A stretch of 64,000 nt of DNA from Erodium maritimum (GCA_963921825.1 OY997588.1:126821203-126885202), one strand, 5' to 3'. Positions 23,611-35,615 are shown, numbered from the stretch's first letter. Numbers and translations are program-made. The notes: generated by a model from the sequence alone, not told the origin.

Positions 23611-24902
23611 GTATGATTTTACACAAAATTTGGGTCAATTTAACAATTAATTGTGTTCTTCAAAATAAAAATGTCTTTTTTCAAGAGTCAACCATTGGTC
23701 AAAGGGCAACTAGCCGTTGGCGTCGGCGGATGGTACCGTCGGTAACATAACCGACGTACCCATCTGCCAGCGCCTATCTGCTATCGATCCACCAACTATC
23801 CACCATCAATCCGCCAATTATCCATCGCCGTTTCATTGCCGCTTCGTCTCCGCCAGCATCAATCTGCCATTGAAACGCCTACGACTTGAGATGCTCTAAG
23901 GGATAATAAACGTCGTTGTTATAGTAATGAGGGCTTGAAACGCCTTCATCTTCCTGAGTCCCTCCTCAACTAATCCTTTGTAACACTCTCATACGCGGTA
24001 AACTTCGTCAAAATGTCGATAGTCTTCTCCATGGTATGCACATCAATGAACTCTAGAGTGACACTCGAATATTTAGCTTAAGTTTTATATGATATATTAG
24101 TATGATTTTTTAAATTATTATGAACATAATTGTCCCGATTAGATAGGTGTCCAACGGTACTCGATGAAGTCCTTTTCTCTCCTATCCTACCTTAGCTAAC
24201 CACGTTGTACGTGGCGTTTTCCTCTCGTCCCCACATTCTCCTCTCAATGCCACGTCTCGACTCTCTTCTTTCGATGCATTGTCCCGACTACTCTCCCTAC
24301 CTTTGTCTATAATCGACGGTCTTCTCCTCGGGTACCGTCCCGAACATCTCCGACCATCGTTACCACTACCGACCCTTATTTGTGTCCTCGCCGGGAATGG
24401 CCAGAGGATCGATTCTCCATGTCATGTTCATTACCTGAAGACCCCTCATCATACGCCATCCCTTCAAATCCCCCTCTTATTCAAGATTATTCAACCATGT
24501 GATCATACTATCGTGCTCCGCCACTGGTTGTGTGGGTGCCGATAGAAGGACACAAAGGGAGGTTCTCCCTCTTCTGAGAACCTGACGTGGATGTCGCCAG
24601 CTATACACCGGAGGCCGGTTGCATCGATATGGCGGATCAAGGTCCCGAGCTGGGAGAGCAATCGCCTCATGAGCGTGTACGATGAACAAGGAAGAATCAA
24701 CAGGTGAGGTATGCTACGCAACATCGCCAGGTCCAATGAGTTCTAAATGGGATCTGGCACAACCCGATCCCAAGCCTCCTTCTTCTCTTGGTGAACTCCT
24801 TTCCTATCTGACATTCTTTATCCAATGGGGTTTTAATCGCGGGACCGACGAAAATCTTAGACACCACAAGTCTACCTGATTAGAGTCGATAGAAGTGATA
24901 TA
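23611..24902. other. Intergenic DNA, no gene recognised
   Basis: 23717-23900 contains short direct repeats built on CTATCCACCATCAATCCGCC and ends GAGATGCTCTAA, which resembles the end of a Harbinger-type element. 24180-24870 is a GC-richer block with open frames on both strands (24279-24545 plus, 24736-24477 minus) that I do not recognise. Confidence 0.5.
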
Positions 24903-25412
24903 TGTTAGGTGGTTAGTGTATAAACGATAAACAAGTACAAAGATAGAATTGAAATTGGGTTGAGAAATAATATTATTACCAAACTTTTGAATACAACAGG
25001 TATTCGGAATAAGAAAAGGGTAAGTCGAGGCTCGGTACTCCAATATCCTTAAGACTTTCTATTACCCCGTATGGGTAAAGGTCTCCCAGGATACAACGAC
25101 TTCGTAAGAGAACTCTAACCGATTGAGGAAATCACCAAGAACAGAGAATAAGAATTTGAGTTGAATCTGATATATTTTCAAGTCTTGGATATGAACTATA
25201 AAAAGGCTCTTGGGAAGGGCAAAAAGGGAAATGCGTGGGGAGACAAATCCCACGATTTCAGCCCCCAATTCATTGCCATAATCAGAATTGATTGTCAATT
25301 CAATTATGATATTAAACAATATTCAAGACTTAAAGTTTTAAATAAAATCAGATTTTATAATAAAATAGAAATGATATATACACATCATCTTTTTTTTCAT
25401 TATTATCCTACA
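24903..25412 (-). mobile_element. Ty1/copia 3' LTR (minus orientation), about 510 bp
   Basis: On the minus strand it begins TGTAGGATAATAATG at 25412, immediately after a GTGGGGGAT polypurine tract, and ends CCTAACA at 24903 (chosen because it gives matching TGTAGG/CCTAACA ends). A TATAG box lies near 25200. The segment 25012-25393 is repeated at 30116-30498. The lower edge is inferred, since the right-hand copy is truncated. Confidence 0.75.
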
Positions 25413-25952
25413 ATCCCCCACAAAAAAATGTGATGGGTAAAGAGATAACAACGAGGAAGCGGTGACTTCACAAAGCCGATACCTGCATAGGATAGGTAGA
25501 TGTTCATCCTTGAACCTTCCCTTGTGAAAGTATATTTACTTTGCTAACTGACTAGTAGACGTGATGTCCTTGAACTATTCTGTCGTTTATGCAAATGATA
25601 ATATACCCCACACAGATATCAACACAACCGGTCGTGGTTCTCATGGGTGTGCCCGTTATGGTCATGAGCACTGCCTGGTTCTACAAGAGTTTAAGATGAC
25701 TAGCCCCATTAGTCACCCTTGAAGCGACCCCACTTCCTCTCACATAGGTGATTCACTATGCTCAATACTCTTGATGCAAGGAATCATTAAAAGCAATGCT
25801 TATCCTCAACATGTCACTGGTTTGCATCATAGGAATGGACTGGGGTTGACCCCCACAGTGACCGTACACGGTTCATGTAATTAGGTTGTCACATTGAACC
25901 TAGATCTTGGGATCTCCAGTCAACTAGGTTGGGTTTTCCTTCACATGACGCC
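25413..25952 (-). other. Copia 3' untranslated region and polypurine tract
   Basis: Non-coding stretch between the pol stop and the 3' LTR of the minus-strand copia element. The purine-rich tract (CCCCCAC on the plus strand, 25414-25421) abuts the LTR. No other feature seen. Confidence 0.7.
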
Positions 25953-28900
25953 TTATATTTTTGCGGGCTTTAGTCCCATTCCTTTGGATACCCTTAGAAC
26001 GAGATCTCTAGTTAAACCTTTGGTTAACGGATCTGCAATGTTATCCTTTGATCTTACAAAATCAACATCGATAACTCCCGTAGTGTTGTGCCGACGACGC
26101 ATGTGTCGACTCTTACCATTATACATCAAATTGTGTGCCCTAGTAATTGTTGCTTTATTATCACAATGCATGCAAACCTTGGACACAGGTTTTGGCCAGT
26201 TGGGAATATCCTCCAAGAAGTTTCGTAGCCACTCAGCTTCTTCCCCGGCTTTATCAAGGGCTACAAACTCAGATTCCATTGTCGATCTGGTTATTATCGT
26301 TTGTCTTGAGGATTTCCACGACACCGCTGCTCCTGCTAGGGTGAAGACATATCCACTTGTGCCTTTGGAATCTTGAATATCAGATATCCAACTAGCATCA
26401 GAATATCCTTCTAGCACTGCCGGTTCTCTCGTGTAGTGTAGTCCATAGTCACGAGTGTCTCGTAAATACCTCAGTATTCTTATGATAGCTGTCCAATGGT
26501 CTTTCCCTGGATTGCTCGTGAATCGACTTAGTGTACTTACCGCGAATGCAATGTCAGGTCGCGTACAACTCGTGAGGTACATGAGACTACCTATGATTCG
26601 CGCGTATTCCACTTGGTCAACGCTTTCGCCTTTGTTTTTAGACAATTTTAGACTAGTGTTTATTGGAGTTCTAGCGACTCCAATGTCCTCCTTACTGAAC
26701 TTATTCAGTATCTTGTCTACGTAATGTGACTGGTTTAAGGTGATACCATCTGATGAACGTTTGATTTGGATGCCCAAAATCACATCAGCTAGTCCCATAT
26801 CCTTCATGTCAAACCTGGAGTTTAACAAGTCCTTGGTCATCTTTATCATCTTATCATTACTCCCTATGATGAGTATGTCGTCCACGTACAAACATAGAAT
26901 AATATATCCTTCCTTTGTCGTTTTGACGTATATGCACTTGTCACATTCGTTTATTTTATACCAATTGTCCAACATGACATTGTCGAATCTTATGTGTCAT
27001 TATCTAGGTGCTTGTTTTAATCCGTATAAGGATTTCACCAGCTTGCATACCTTTCTTTCTTGACCTGGAGATATAAAACCTTGAGGTTGTTCCATATATA
27101 TCTCTTCATCTAGATCTCCATTGAGGAATGCAGTTTTTACATCCATTTGATGAACATCCAAATTCCGCAAGGCGGCGATTGCTAGTATCATCCTAATGGA
27201 TGTTATTCTCGACACAGGAGAATAAGTATCAAGGTAATCAAGGCCTTCCTTTTGTCTGTATCCTTTTACAACCAACATGTCCTTGTACTTTTCTATCGTT
27301 CCATCAGCTTTTAGCTTACGTTTGAAAATCCATTTAGAACTTAGTGGTTTTATTCCCGGAGGAAGATCCACTAGTTCCCACGTATGATTTTGCAAGATGG
27401 AATCAATTTCGCCTTTTATTGCCTCTTTCCATTGAGGTTTTTTTGACGAATTCATAGCTTGATGATACGTTTGAGGATCTGACTCTACCATATACATGAA
27501 GTCTGGGCCAAAGGATGTTTCTATCCTTGCTCTCTTACTTCTTCTAGGTTCAACCTCTTCTTCACCATCATCTTCTTCTTGTTGGTGATCGTCACTATCA
27601 TCATCATGAAGAGGTTGTATGGATTCTGAATCATCTTCATTTTGTTCACATGGAAATATATGTTCAAAAAATGAAGCGTTCTTTGATTCCATTATCGTGT
27701 TCTTATGAATCTCAGGATTTTTAGATTCATGTACCAAGAACCGATATGCATTATTATGTTCTGCATATCCAATGAAAATACAATCTACCGTTTTCGGACC
27801 GATCTTCATTCTCTTTGGCGGTGGGGCCAATACCTTAGCAAGGCACCCCCACACTTTCAGGTGATTATAGGAAGGTTTTCTACCTTTCAATAATTCATGT
27901 GGCGTCTTGTCTAATTTCTTGCGGGGTACCCTATTCAAAAGGTAGTTAACTGACAAGATAGCTTCCCCCCACATGTTCGATGGCAACCCTGAGCTATTTA
28001 ACATAGCGTTCATCATTTCCTTTAGCGTACGATTCTTACGCTCTGCTACTCCATTTGATTGCGGAGAGTATGGTGGAGTTATTTCGTGTATGATCCCATG
28101 TTGTGAGCAAAACTCACCAAATGGCTCAACATATTCTCCACCACGATCACTTCTAACCACTTTGATTTTCTTATCAAGTTGGTTTTCTACTTCTCGCTTA
28201 AAGATAACAAATTTATCTAAAGCTTCGTTCTTGTTCTTTAACAAGTATACATGGCAAAACTTTGTGCAATCATCAATGAAGGTAATAAAGTATTTCCTCC
28301 TCTCGTTGGATTCGATTTCATATCACAAAGATCGCTATGTATGAGATCCAGAGGTTCGTTATTCCTTTGCACCGTTTGGAATGAGGATCGCGTTTGTTTT
28401 GATTCAACACATATTCCACATTTATGTTTGAAATCAATTTGAAATTTTGGAATATGTTCCAATTTTACTAATCTGCGCAATGCGTCATAATTTACATGTC
28501 CAAGTCTACTATGACATACATAAAATGGATCTACGATATAAGAAGAACTATTTTTTTCTTTTTATTCATCGTTTTGGACTTCAATGCAATTGTGGAAAAT
28601 TTCCATAACATGTTGTGGCGATAACCTCGACCTATTGGTTCATCCTTTTTATACAAGGAGAATTTCCCACCATTATAGACTACTTTAAATCCATGTAAGT
28701 CTAAAAGGTTTTGGGATACAAGGTTCTTTCGCATGTCCGGCACATGGGCAACATTTTTCAGTGTCAAATCTTTGCCAGAGGTTAGCGTCAACACCACCTT
28801 GCCCGTTCCTTTAATCTCCGAGGTGGATTTATTTCCCATCTGAAGCTTGTCGTCATTGCTTGGAGTGTACTCTTTAAAAGATTTTCGGTCCATGCAAATG

Positions 28901-29053
28901 TGGCGTGTCGCACCTGAATCCAACCACCATGACTTCGGGCTTGATTCAACCATGTTGACTTCAGAAATCATCGTGCATTCGTTTGAAGCTATTTCTGAAA
29001 TTCAAAACTCCAAATGGTCAGTTTTAATGCACGAACAAACTATTCTCGTATAG
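25953..29053 (-). pseudogene. Ty1/copia pol: protease, integrase, reverse transcriptase, RNase H
   Basis: Domain order protease-integrase-RT-RNase H defines Ty1/copia. The protease D-S-G-A site is near 28920. The GAG-pre-integrase zinc motif (H-x3-H ... C-x2-C) is at about 28510-28400. Integrase Asp, Asp, Glu lie in H-S-D-L, R-S-D-R-G and V-A-E-R-K (28370-28030). The RT has L-Y-G-L-K-Q-A near 27010 and Y-V-D-D at 26878-26889. RNase H has Y-S-D-A-S-W and S-T-M-E-S-E. Lesions are few: a small deletion and frameshift near 28310, two adjacent in-frame stops after K-Q-A-P-R (27002-26997), and a frame change near 28531. Gag and its zinc knuckle are missing upstream. Confidence 0.95.
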
Positions 29054-30115
29054 AAAAGTTTGGTAGTCGTTAATCGATTGGTTTTCTAAACGTTGAAAAC
29101 TCGTTCGATTTTAATCGGGAACCGTTTAGGAACGTAATTCCAATTTGTTCCGTCATTGAATTTGAAGAAAATCGTTTAGGAACGTAATTCCAATTTGTTT
29201 TCTATCGGGAACCGTTTAGGAACGTAATTCCAATTTGTTCCGTTATTGAATTTGAAGAAAACCGTTTAGGAACGTAATTCCAATTTGTTTTCTATTAAAT
29301 TCAAATCGTATAGAGAAAAAATTAAATAAATTATATATAAATATATAATTAATTTTTTTTTCTCAGGTGTCCAGCCGCGCGCCTCTTTCACCGTGCGTTT
29401 AACAGGTTTTAAAAAACAAATTGGGCTGAAAACTTAAAGGGCTGTCCAAAACAAGTTGGGCCTGATATAAAACCCAAGCCCAGAAAGACAAATAGGGTTA
29501 AAACCAATCCCTTTCTTAACGATTAGTCGCAGCCAAAAAAAAATTTCAAGGGTTTATTCTAAAAAATTGCAGCCGCAAAAACAGAAATTAAAAAAAAGAG
29601 CTTCTTCAACCTCTGTTCTCAGTCTCAAGCCAGGTAAGTTTTCAACTTTTCAAATTCCTTTTTTTTTTTATCTTTTCTAAACTTCTTCTCTTTTCCTTTT
29701 TCAAACTTATTCGTCCCTTTTTGTTTCTATTTTTTTTTTCCTCAAAAATAGAGAACAAAATAGAAATTGAAGGGGAGAAAAAAAAAACTTTTCCGATTGA
29801 TTTTTTTTTTTCAAAGCAGAGCCGTGGAAATTTTTTTTTATTTTTTTTTTCCTTTTCTGATTTCCAAAACTGTGAGAAGTCGATTTTTTTTCCCATAAAC
29901 CAAATGGCTAAAATTCAAAATTCTCGAAACAGAGTCGGAAAACCAGTCGAAACGTTTTTTTTGAAAATTGATTCGTTTTTTTTTTCTTTTTCCTTTTCGA
30001 AACAGAACCGCAAAACTCAAGATTCGGGTTTTTGTTTTTTTTTCTTTCTCTCAAAGAGCCGATTCGATTTTTTTTTCGAACAGAATCAAAAAATTTCTTT
30101 TCAGAATCGGTAAAG
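29054..30115. other. Unrecognised insert replacing copia gag; 90-bp repeats and T-tracts
   Basis: This stretch sits where gag and the primer site should be. 29115-29301 holds four copies of CGTTTAGGAACGTAATTCC spaced 50, 40 and 50 bp, a 90-bp higher-order unit. 29370-29640 looks like a plus-strand promoter and leader (ATATAAAAC near 29470, CT-rich tract, CAG/GTAAGT donor at about 29632). 29640-30110 is AT-rich with many T-runs and Phe/Lys-rich frames that I do not regard as coding. Its origin is unknown. Confidence 0.5.
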
Positions 30116-30498
30116 AGAAAAGGGTAAGTCTAGGCTTGGTACTCCAATATCCTTAAGACTTTCTATTACCCCGTATGGGTAAAGGTCTCCCAAGATACAA
30201 CGACTTCGTAAGCGAACTCTAACCGATTGAGAAAATCACCAAGAACAGAGAATAAGAATTTGAGTTGAATCTGATATATTTTCAAGTCTTGGATATGAAC
30301 TATAAAAAGGCTCTTGGGAAGGCAAAAAGGGAAATGCGTGGGGAGACAAATCTCACGATTTCAGCTCCCAATTCATTGTCATAATCAGAATTGATTGTCA
30401 ATTCAATTCTGATATTAAACAATATTCAAGACTTAAAGTTTGAAATAAAATCAGATTTTATAATAAAATAGAAATGATATATACACATCATCTTTTTT
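30116..30498 (-). mobile_element. Ty1/copia 5' LTR, truncated at both ends
   Basis: Close copy of 25012-25393 lying on the coding-upstream side of the pol, so it is the 5' LTR of the same element. It lacks the first 19 or so bases (TGTAGG end) and the last 110 bases, and no primer-binding site follows. The element therefore has no intact right end and no visible TSD. Confidence 0.88.
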
Positions 30499-32035
30499 AA
30501 GTAAACACTTAGAGTAGTCGTTGTTAGTATGGATTTTGCTGAATATTAAAGTTACAATAAAAAAACAAGCATTATTGGTACAGAATTAAAGTTACAATAA
30601 AAACAAGCATTATTGGTACAGAATTAGAGTCTCAATCTTGTTTAAAACTATGTCTAACCCCTTCTTGTAATTCTCATAATAAAGATTCTTTTTGCTAATA
30701 AAAACAAGATAGATGACTAACTTTATATCTCTAGTTCGTCAAGCTGTGTTTTAATCATTTGTAAATATTAACACACATTAAAGAGATTGAAACATGAACT
30801 CATTGAAAGCTAAGATGAGAAGATTGAACCCGGATTGAAACCCAAAAAATCCTAAGCTTGATTTTCTTTGTTTCGTAGGTTTTTGCTTGATTTCTATATA
30901 GGCCGACTAGGTTGTCATTATTTTGACACATAAACTTGACTGATTATGTTTTTACAAATTGGATAATTGATTTTCAGTAACATCCTTTTCTTTTTCTGGG
31001 AGACTGGCATTATAAAACTTGACAACTCCAAAGAAAAAGATAAAGAAGATTGAAGGTGTAATATCATGAAGTTTCAATTTTAAAGAGTGAGTAGGGTCCA
31101 AATTACATGAACCCCGTGCCCCTCAAGTCATCCAAATTACATGGATTTGTAGAGCACAATTCTCAGCCTCAGTGAGCATCATCAGACAAGCCATTCTCTC
31201 ACGGGCAAGACTTGATATGAAAAGATTGATGATGCGCTCGCACTACTCTGTGTCTCAGATTTGCATTATTCATCAGCCTCAAGGTACTTCTTTTCTTGCC
31301 CAAACAAACAACAAAGGCTCCATATAACTTGCCACTGCAACATTACTATTTCTAAACCTTGGCTGCATATTTATGAAATACCAGGCAAAGTTAAAACCAT
31401 TGAAAAGCTACCTTTATCTTTATAGTGCATGTGGATTTTCAAAACTGTACAATGTCCTTATTCCACCCAATAAAAAGAGGTAAAAGCGAGGTGAAAGTAA
31501 CTCAGTGACTCATCCAATTCGAAATCGTCACCAGTTTACAGCTGTGCGTGTTGAATCAATACTCACTACTACTATCCCTGTTCCCTTGTGGTTGTGAATG
31601 ATTTGATGTAACACCTCTTTTCTCAACCACTCCCTACTAAGCATACCTGATCGCCACTCTCCCTACTCCCAAACAACAATCAAAGACAAAACTAAGATTT
31701 CCCACTAAACCTCCAATCCTCTATTGTATTTGTACGAAAACACAATCGCTGATTTTACATTTGCATGAGTACAAAAATGCTATAGGTTAACATGTACAAA
31801 TAGGTGGCAAGAAAACAATAAGTGTCTATCAATGTTACACAGCATTTGTGGCCACTATCACACTAAATTCTCCCAACTTACTCAATTATTGCATACGAGT
31901 CTCGTTTTACAAGAGTAGGAGACATGGTGAAAAAGTGATGTGTAATTTTTCAGATGAAGAGGTGAGGGTTGGATTAGAAGATTCACTCTTATAGGTTATA
32001 TTTCTTGTATCTCCCCAAACTCATTTATTTGTAGT
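30499..32035. other. AT-rich intergenic DNA, no gene seen
   Basis: No reading frame, RNA gene or recognisable repeat. A short stretch is duplicated in tandem (AAAGTTACAATAAAAACAAGC, about 30549-30618). Confidence 0.6.
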
Positions 32036-32050
32036 ATAATAATTTCATCC

Positions 32051-33238
32051 GAAGCAAAAAATTAACCATAAACCAAGAACCCTTCTCTCTCAAAACACCC
32101 TACAAAACCTCTCTCAGTTTTAACAGTAGTCGCCACCGGCAGCCGTCGTGGCTCCGGCCATGGGGATTGCCGGTGGAGACCTTTCTCTACCCCACCTATA
32201 TTTCTCCGAAGTCCCTTCATCTTTTGCCAACCACAATCCCTTTTGCAGATTCACCACCGCCTCCCTCCGTCTGTACACAAACGTTCTGCCGGATCTTGTC
32301 CCACCGCCATCGCCGGAGCTCCTCTCCATCCTGTCCATCAGCTCCCGCAAGAGCTTGGCTTCCAGATCTACCACTTCCCCACCCTGTTCTGGCATAGCAT
32401 CGGCATTGGTGTGGGCAAGACGTTTCTCTGACCCCTTTCTTGGCCTCGTAGGGACAACCATCAGTCGTGGTCCTCCGTTCTCCGGCCTGCTCCAACTCCC
32501 CCCAACCAGTTTCTTCCCCCTCCACCCCCATCGTCCAGATCTGCTAGTCCTAGGCCAGACCCGCCCTCCACGGCGGCTAGATCCGCCTGCCATCACCCAC
32601 CCTCCATCCGCCTCCCCTTCGGGTTTTACCGCTCGACAACGACGATCAGAATCATTTCGATCGAGCCTCTTGGCCACGTCCCTCCTTCGGCAAGACGATT
32701 AGACCTGCTCCCAGCATCTGTCGGAACACCGCAGTCCGAGACGCTTAGTCGTGCTCCTGCATATCGTCGTGTTTACCCGGCCGGACCCTTTCATCAGCCC
32801 CTAGTGGAGCAGATCTGCACCCGTCGGCGCCGCCCACCTCGCTTTGTTACCTGCCCTAGATGTCGGAGGTCGATCGCAAGTAGTTCGTGCTTGTCATCGT
32901 CGTTTATCTTGTTTTTTAATGTATTTGTTTGCTTATCTGTTTTTGTGCGTCCCAACTGTCAGAATCTTGGATCTCTGTCAAGTGTGGTTGCTACCTTCGG
33001 TAACATGTCCGGTCAGGATTCTATATCGACATATCTCTTCGGAGAGTCGATAAAGAAAACCGACATGGTGGTAGTTTATTTCCTTGGCGATGCGTCGGCC
33101 TTGTCAAGAGCTATTCATCTCGTTGGTCGTTTTTCGAAATCGATCGATGGATGCAACGCTTGTATTGTTGGATATGTATTGTTCGGTCTGTACGATTTAT
33201 TAATCAATTAATGAATCTTTCATTTTCAAAAAAAAATA
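32051..33238 (+). mobile_element. LINE-type non-LTR retroposon, 1188 bp, 15-bp TSD
   Basis: The 15-bp direct repeat ATAATAATTTCATCC flanks it exactly (32036-32050 and 33239-33253). Its right end reads TTAATGAATCTTTCATTTTCAAAAAAAAA, the poly(A)-ended form typical of plant L1 3' ends. The left end begins like a transcript 5' leader (CT-rich, 32080-32117) followed by a GC-rich coding-like stretch (32148-32702, Pro/Ser/Arg-rich, no known domain). No reverse transcriptase or endonuclease is present, so it is an internally deleted or non-autonomous element mobilised by a LINE. A retroposed host transcript is a possible alternative. Confidence 0.82.
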
Positions 33239-33579
33239 ATAATAATTTCATCCATCATAGATTAAGTTCAATCAACTCATTTGGTTATAAATTTAAGAAC
33301 AGCATCCCGGGAATAAAAAATCCTAGTAGTAATACTCATTATGTGAAATATGACTCTTTTGTTTGATTGTACATACAAAAGTGCATTAGAATAATAACAC
33401 CCCATGGCAAAACATATGTTTAAAGCAACAGTAACAAATAATGATAGTAAAGGAAATATATTGCATACTTGAGATAAACATGTTCAGCACATAGGTGCAT
33501 TACAGCATGAAAAGAAACATAATAGAATTGTTACCAACATGCCAAGAGGCATTTATTTTACTCAATAAGAGGCATACTA
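33239..33579 (-). other. SAMDC 3' flank and probable 3' UTR
   Basis: AT-rich sequence directly downstream of the SAMDC stop. The minus strand carries AATAAA-like signals near 33555. The exact poly(A) site cannot be told. Confidence 0.5.
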
Positions 33580-34650
33580 CTACTCATCTTCTTCATCATC
33601 TTTAAAGCAACCCTTCAGAGTGGACCTGGGAGACCCACAGCTCTCAGCCTTGCTGAAAGACTGGTAAGCAATGGTGCCACCCACTCCAAGCTCTTCCAGG
33701 CACCTCTCTCTGCAACAGTACTTCATCATATCAATAGAGCATTTCTTCTCAAGAGACAGATCCATCCCATCTACATGCACAGCCACAGAAAACTCACCGG
33801 GCTGGAAACAAGCCAACACCCTTTCAACCAAATCCTTCAGCTTCACTACATTGAAATCATAACCCACTGCTTCAAAGCTTGCATAGCTGAAACCATCCTC
33901 CGGTGTAACATGGATAGTTGAAATCGCTGATCCTTCAATAGCATTCATCGAATACCCACAGGGTTCAAACTCAAAATCACATATATCAGATTCAGGAAGA
34001 ATGTTCCTGATACCAGAGTCCACTGTCATCCCTTTGGCAGAGCTCGATTGGCCTTTGAAAAACACAGCTGCTTTCTTCCTGTCCAGGCCAGTCATACACA
34101 TCTCAAGAGTGTAAACAGGGTCGGCACGGGACACCGGTTCTGCAGAAGCAGAGTAAACATGCCATTTCTCTGGTTTGCCAGATCCACCCATCACGTATGC
34201 TTTACTACCAGAGCCAAGCTTTCCAAAGTAGCCATCAAGAATAGCAACCTCCTCAGAGAAGCTACGGTGAGGATAGGATTGAGCACCGGGGAAAATGAAA
34301 CTCCCACGGGTATACCTCACAGATTTAACATCAAGGGAAAGGGTTTCAGCCAAATTCAGGATAGGTGGGATTGAAAGAAGCAGCTTTGTTGTCCCACAGG
34401 TTTTGATGACAATTTTGTAAGGAAAGACAAAGAGGCTGGACTCAGATAGGACATAAGAATCAACATGGTCATTGGCCAGTGAATCAACAATGGTGCACTC
34501 GGCAGGTCCAAGAATTTCATCAAGTTGGGACTTGGATAGAGCTTGAAGCCCCTTCCCTTCAGGATCCTTGAAGATCCCTGGCTCAAAAAATGTCAGCTCA
34601 AGCCTCTTTTCATAACCTTCAAATCCAATGGCAGAAGCAGTCATTGCCAT
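33580..34650 (-). CDS. SAMDC: S-adenosylmethionine decarboxylase proenzyme
   Basis: 356 aa, intronless coding region, normal length for the plant family. It decarboxylates S-adenosylmethionine to give the aminopropyl donor for spermidine and spermine synthesis in the cytosol. The proenzyme cuts itself in L-S-E-S-S between Glu70 and Ser71, and Ser71 becomes the pyruvoyl group. Other expected residues are present: Glu11 in F-E-G-Y-E-K-R-L-E, Cys85 in K-T-C-G-T-T, Ser234 in C-G-Y-S-M-N and His247 in T-I-H-V-T-P-E. The C-terminus is acidic (D-D-E-E-D-E). I chose ATG at 34650 (M-A-M-T); a second ATG follows at 34644. An open extension to 34683 begins with TTG, not ATG, and is leader. No stop or frameshift: the gene looks functional. 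Translation is likely controlled by the two uORFs upstream. Confidence 0.97.
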   Translation of the reverse strand: MAMTASAIGFEGYEKRLELTFFEPGIFKDPEGKGLQALSKSQLDEILGPAECTIVDSLANDHVDSYVLSESSLFVFPYKIVIKTCGTTKLLLSIPPILNLAETLSLDVKSVRYTRGSFIFPGAQSYPHRSFSEEVAILDGYFGKLGSGSKAYVMGGSGKPEKWHVYSASAEPVSRADPVYTLEMCMTGLDRKKAAVFFKGQSSSAKGMTVDSGIRNILPESDICDFEFEPCGYSMNAIEGSAISTIHVTPEDGFSYASFEAVGYDFNVVKLKDLVERVLACFQPGEFSVAVHVDGMDLSLEKKCSIDMMKYCCRERCLEELGVGGTIAYQSFSKAESCGSPRSTLKGCFKDDEEDE

Positions 34651-34812
34651 ACTGACTAACAAACAGAAGCAGTTGCAGCCCAAAGTTTACCGTTGCAGAG
34701 AGAGTAGAGAGAAGAAGAGAGCCGAAAACTAGAAAAACTAAAAATATTCAGAATGCTAAAAAAAAGAAAAATGGACCACGCTATGCGGTCGGATCACAAC
34801 GCTTGGGGAATA

Positions 34813-35053
34813 TCAGGATGGTTTGCGAGCGCACTGCAAAATAATAAGCAAAACATTCACACAATAGATTTCTAAGCAAGCAACAATTATGTGCTGGTGA
34901 AAGGAATGGAGTTAGAAAACATACGTTGGAGTAAGCAGCAGATCTGAACTTCTTGATTCCACCGTTGGGTCGAACGTCTTCAATGCTGTAACCGAGAGGA
35001 GCTTCGTAGAACAATGATTTACTACTAGACTTTTTCCCTCCTTTTGACTCCAT
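34813..35053 (-). CDS. SAMDC small upstream ORF (regulatory peptide), spliced
   Basis: ATG at 35053-35051. Exon 1 is 35053-34925 (43 codons), the intron is 34924-34834, exon 2 is 34833-34813 (six codons plus TGA). The 49-residue product starts M-E-S-K-G-G and ends Y-S-N-C-A-R-K-P-S, the strongly conserved peptide of plant SAMDC leaders. In the family, this peptide stalls ribosomes when polyamines are high and so represses the main ORF. The stop lies 162 nt before the main ATG. Without splicing the frame would run on into the intron, so the intron is required for the conserved C-terminus. Confidence 0.93.
34834..34924 (-). other. Intron inside the SAMDC small uORF, 91 bp
   Basis: Donor AAC/GTATGT (cut at 34925/34924) and acceptor TTTTGCAG/TGC (34834/34833). 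Removing it keeps the frame and supplies the conserved final residues of the uORF peptide. Confidence 0.9.
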
Positions 35054-35061
35054 TAGAACAT
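35053..35061 (-). CDS. SAMDC tiny upstream ORF
   Basis: ATG-TTC-TAA, two sense codons. Its stop overlaps the ATG of the small uORF by one base (TAATG at 35055-35051), the arrangement that plant SAMDC genes use to relieve repression at low polyamine. Confidence 0.88.
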   Translation of the reverse strand: MF

Positions 35062-35615
35062 TCAGTTTTCCTGATTCAACCAATCCACAACAATATAAGC
35101 TCGGGTACGAAAACCAAATCATGCTATAATCTGTCTAGAATCGACACATAAACTAGAAATGCTAGATTAGAAGATCGAAGAACATATTATCATGCTAGAA
35201 ATAGAATCGAAGAACTAGAAACCACACGCATTATATATAACAAAGACCAGCAAATCCATAATCACACCCAGTAAGCGACAACGCTAAATCGATAATCAAC
35301 TGCATATCAAGTCAATGGATAAACAAATCAAACAGATCAAAGGGAAATAGAGAATTCGCTTACAATTTTTTATTTGATTTGTGGCTAGAAACCCCGAAAT
35401 CTCTTCGAATAGGATTAAAATCCTACAATCACAAAAATGAGAAAATCAGAAAACCAAATGGAATCAAGCAACGGCGTAAATTCATGAATCGATTCAAAGG
35501 GAAACGTACAGAATCTAGATCTTGGAAGATCGTTGAACGAAAACGATGAACCCTAGAATAGAGAATTGGGGACGGCTGAGGATAGGATTGTATCGAACAG
35601 TCAGAGACACGACAA
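35062..35615 (-). other. SAMDC 5' leader upstream of the uORFs, probably with an intron
   Basis: Runs from the inferred transcription start near 35615 to the tiny uORF. Plant SAMDC leaders normally have an intron here. A plausible donor is TTCT/GTACGT near 35508 and a plausible acceptor lies in TCTAGACAG or TTATAG near 35120-35135. The splice sites are guesses; the region is AT-rich and non-coding. Confidence 0.55.

Noticed and set aside
29721-30113. 130-residue Phe/Lys-rich frame
   Set aside because: Low-complexity translation of T- and A-runs, open on both strands, no domain.
32148-32702. 184-residue frame as a host gene
   Set aside because: It lies wholly inside a retroposon defined by a 15-bp TSD and a poly(A) end, is Pro/Ser/Arg-rich, and has no domain.
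34651-34683. N-terminal extension of SAMDC starting at 34683
   Set aside because: The first codon is TTG. The ATG at 34650 gives the usual M-A-M start and normal family length.
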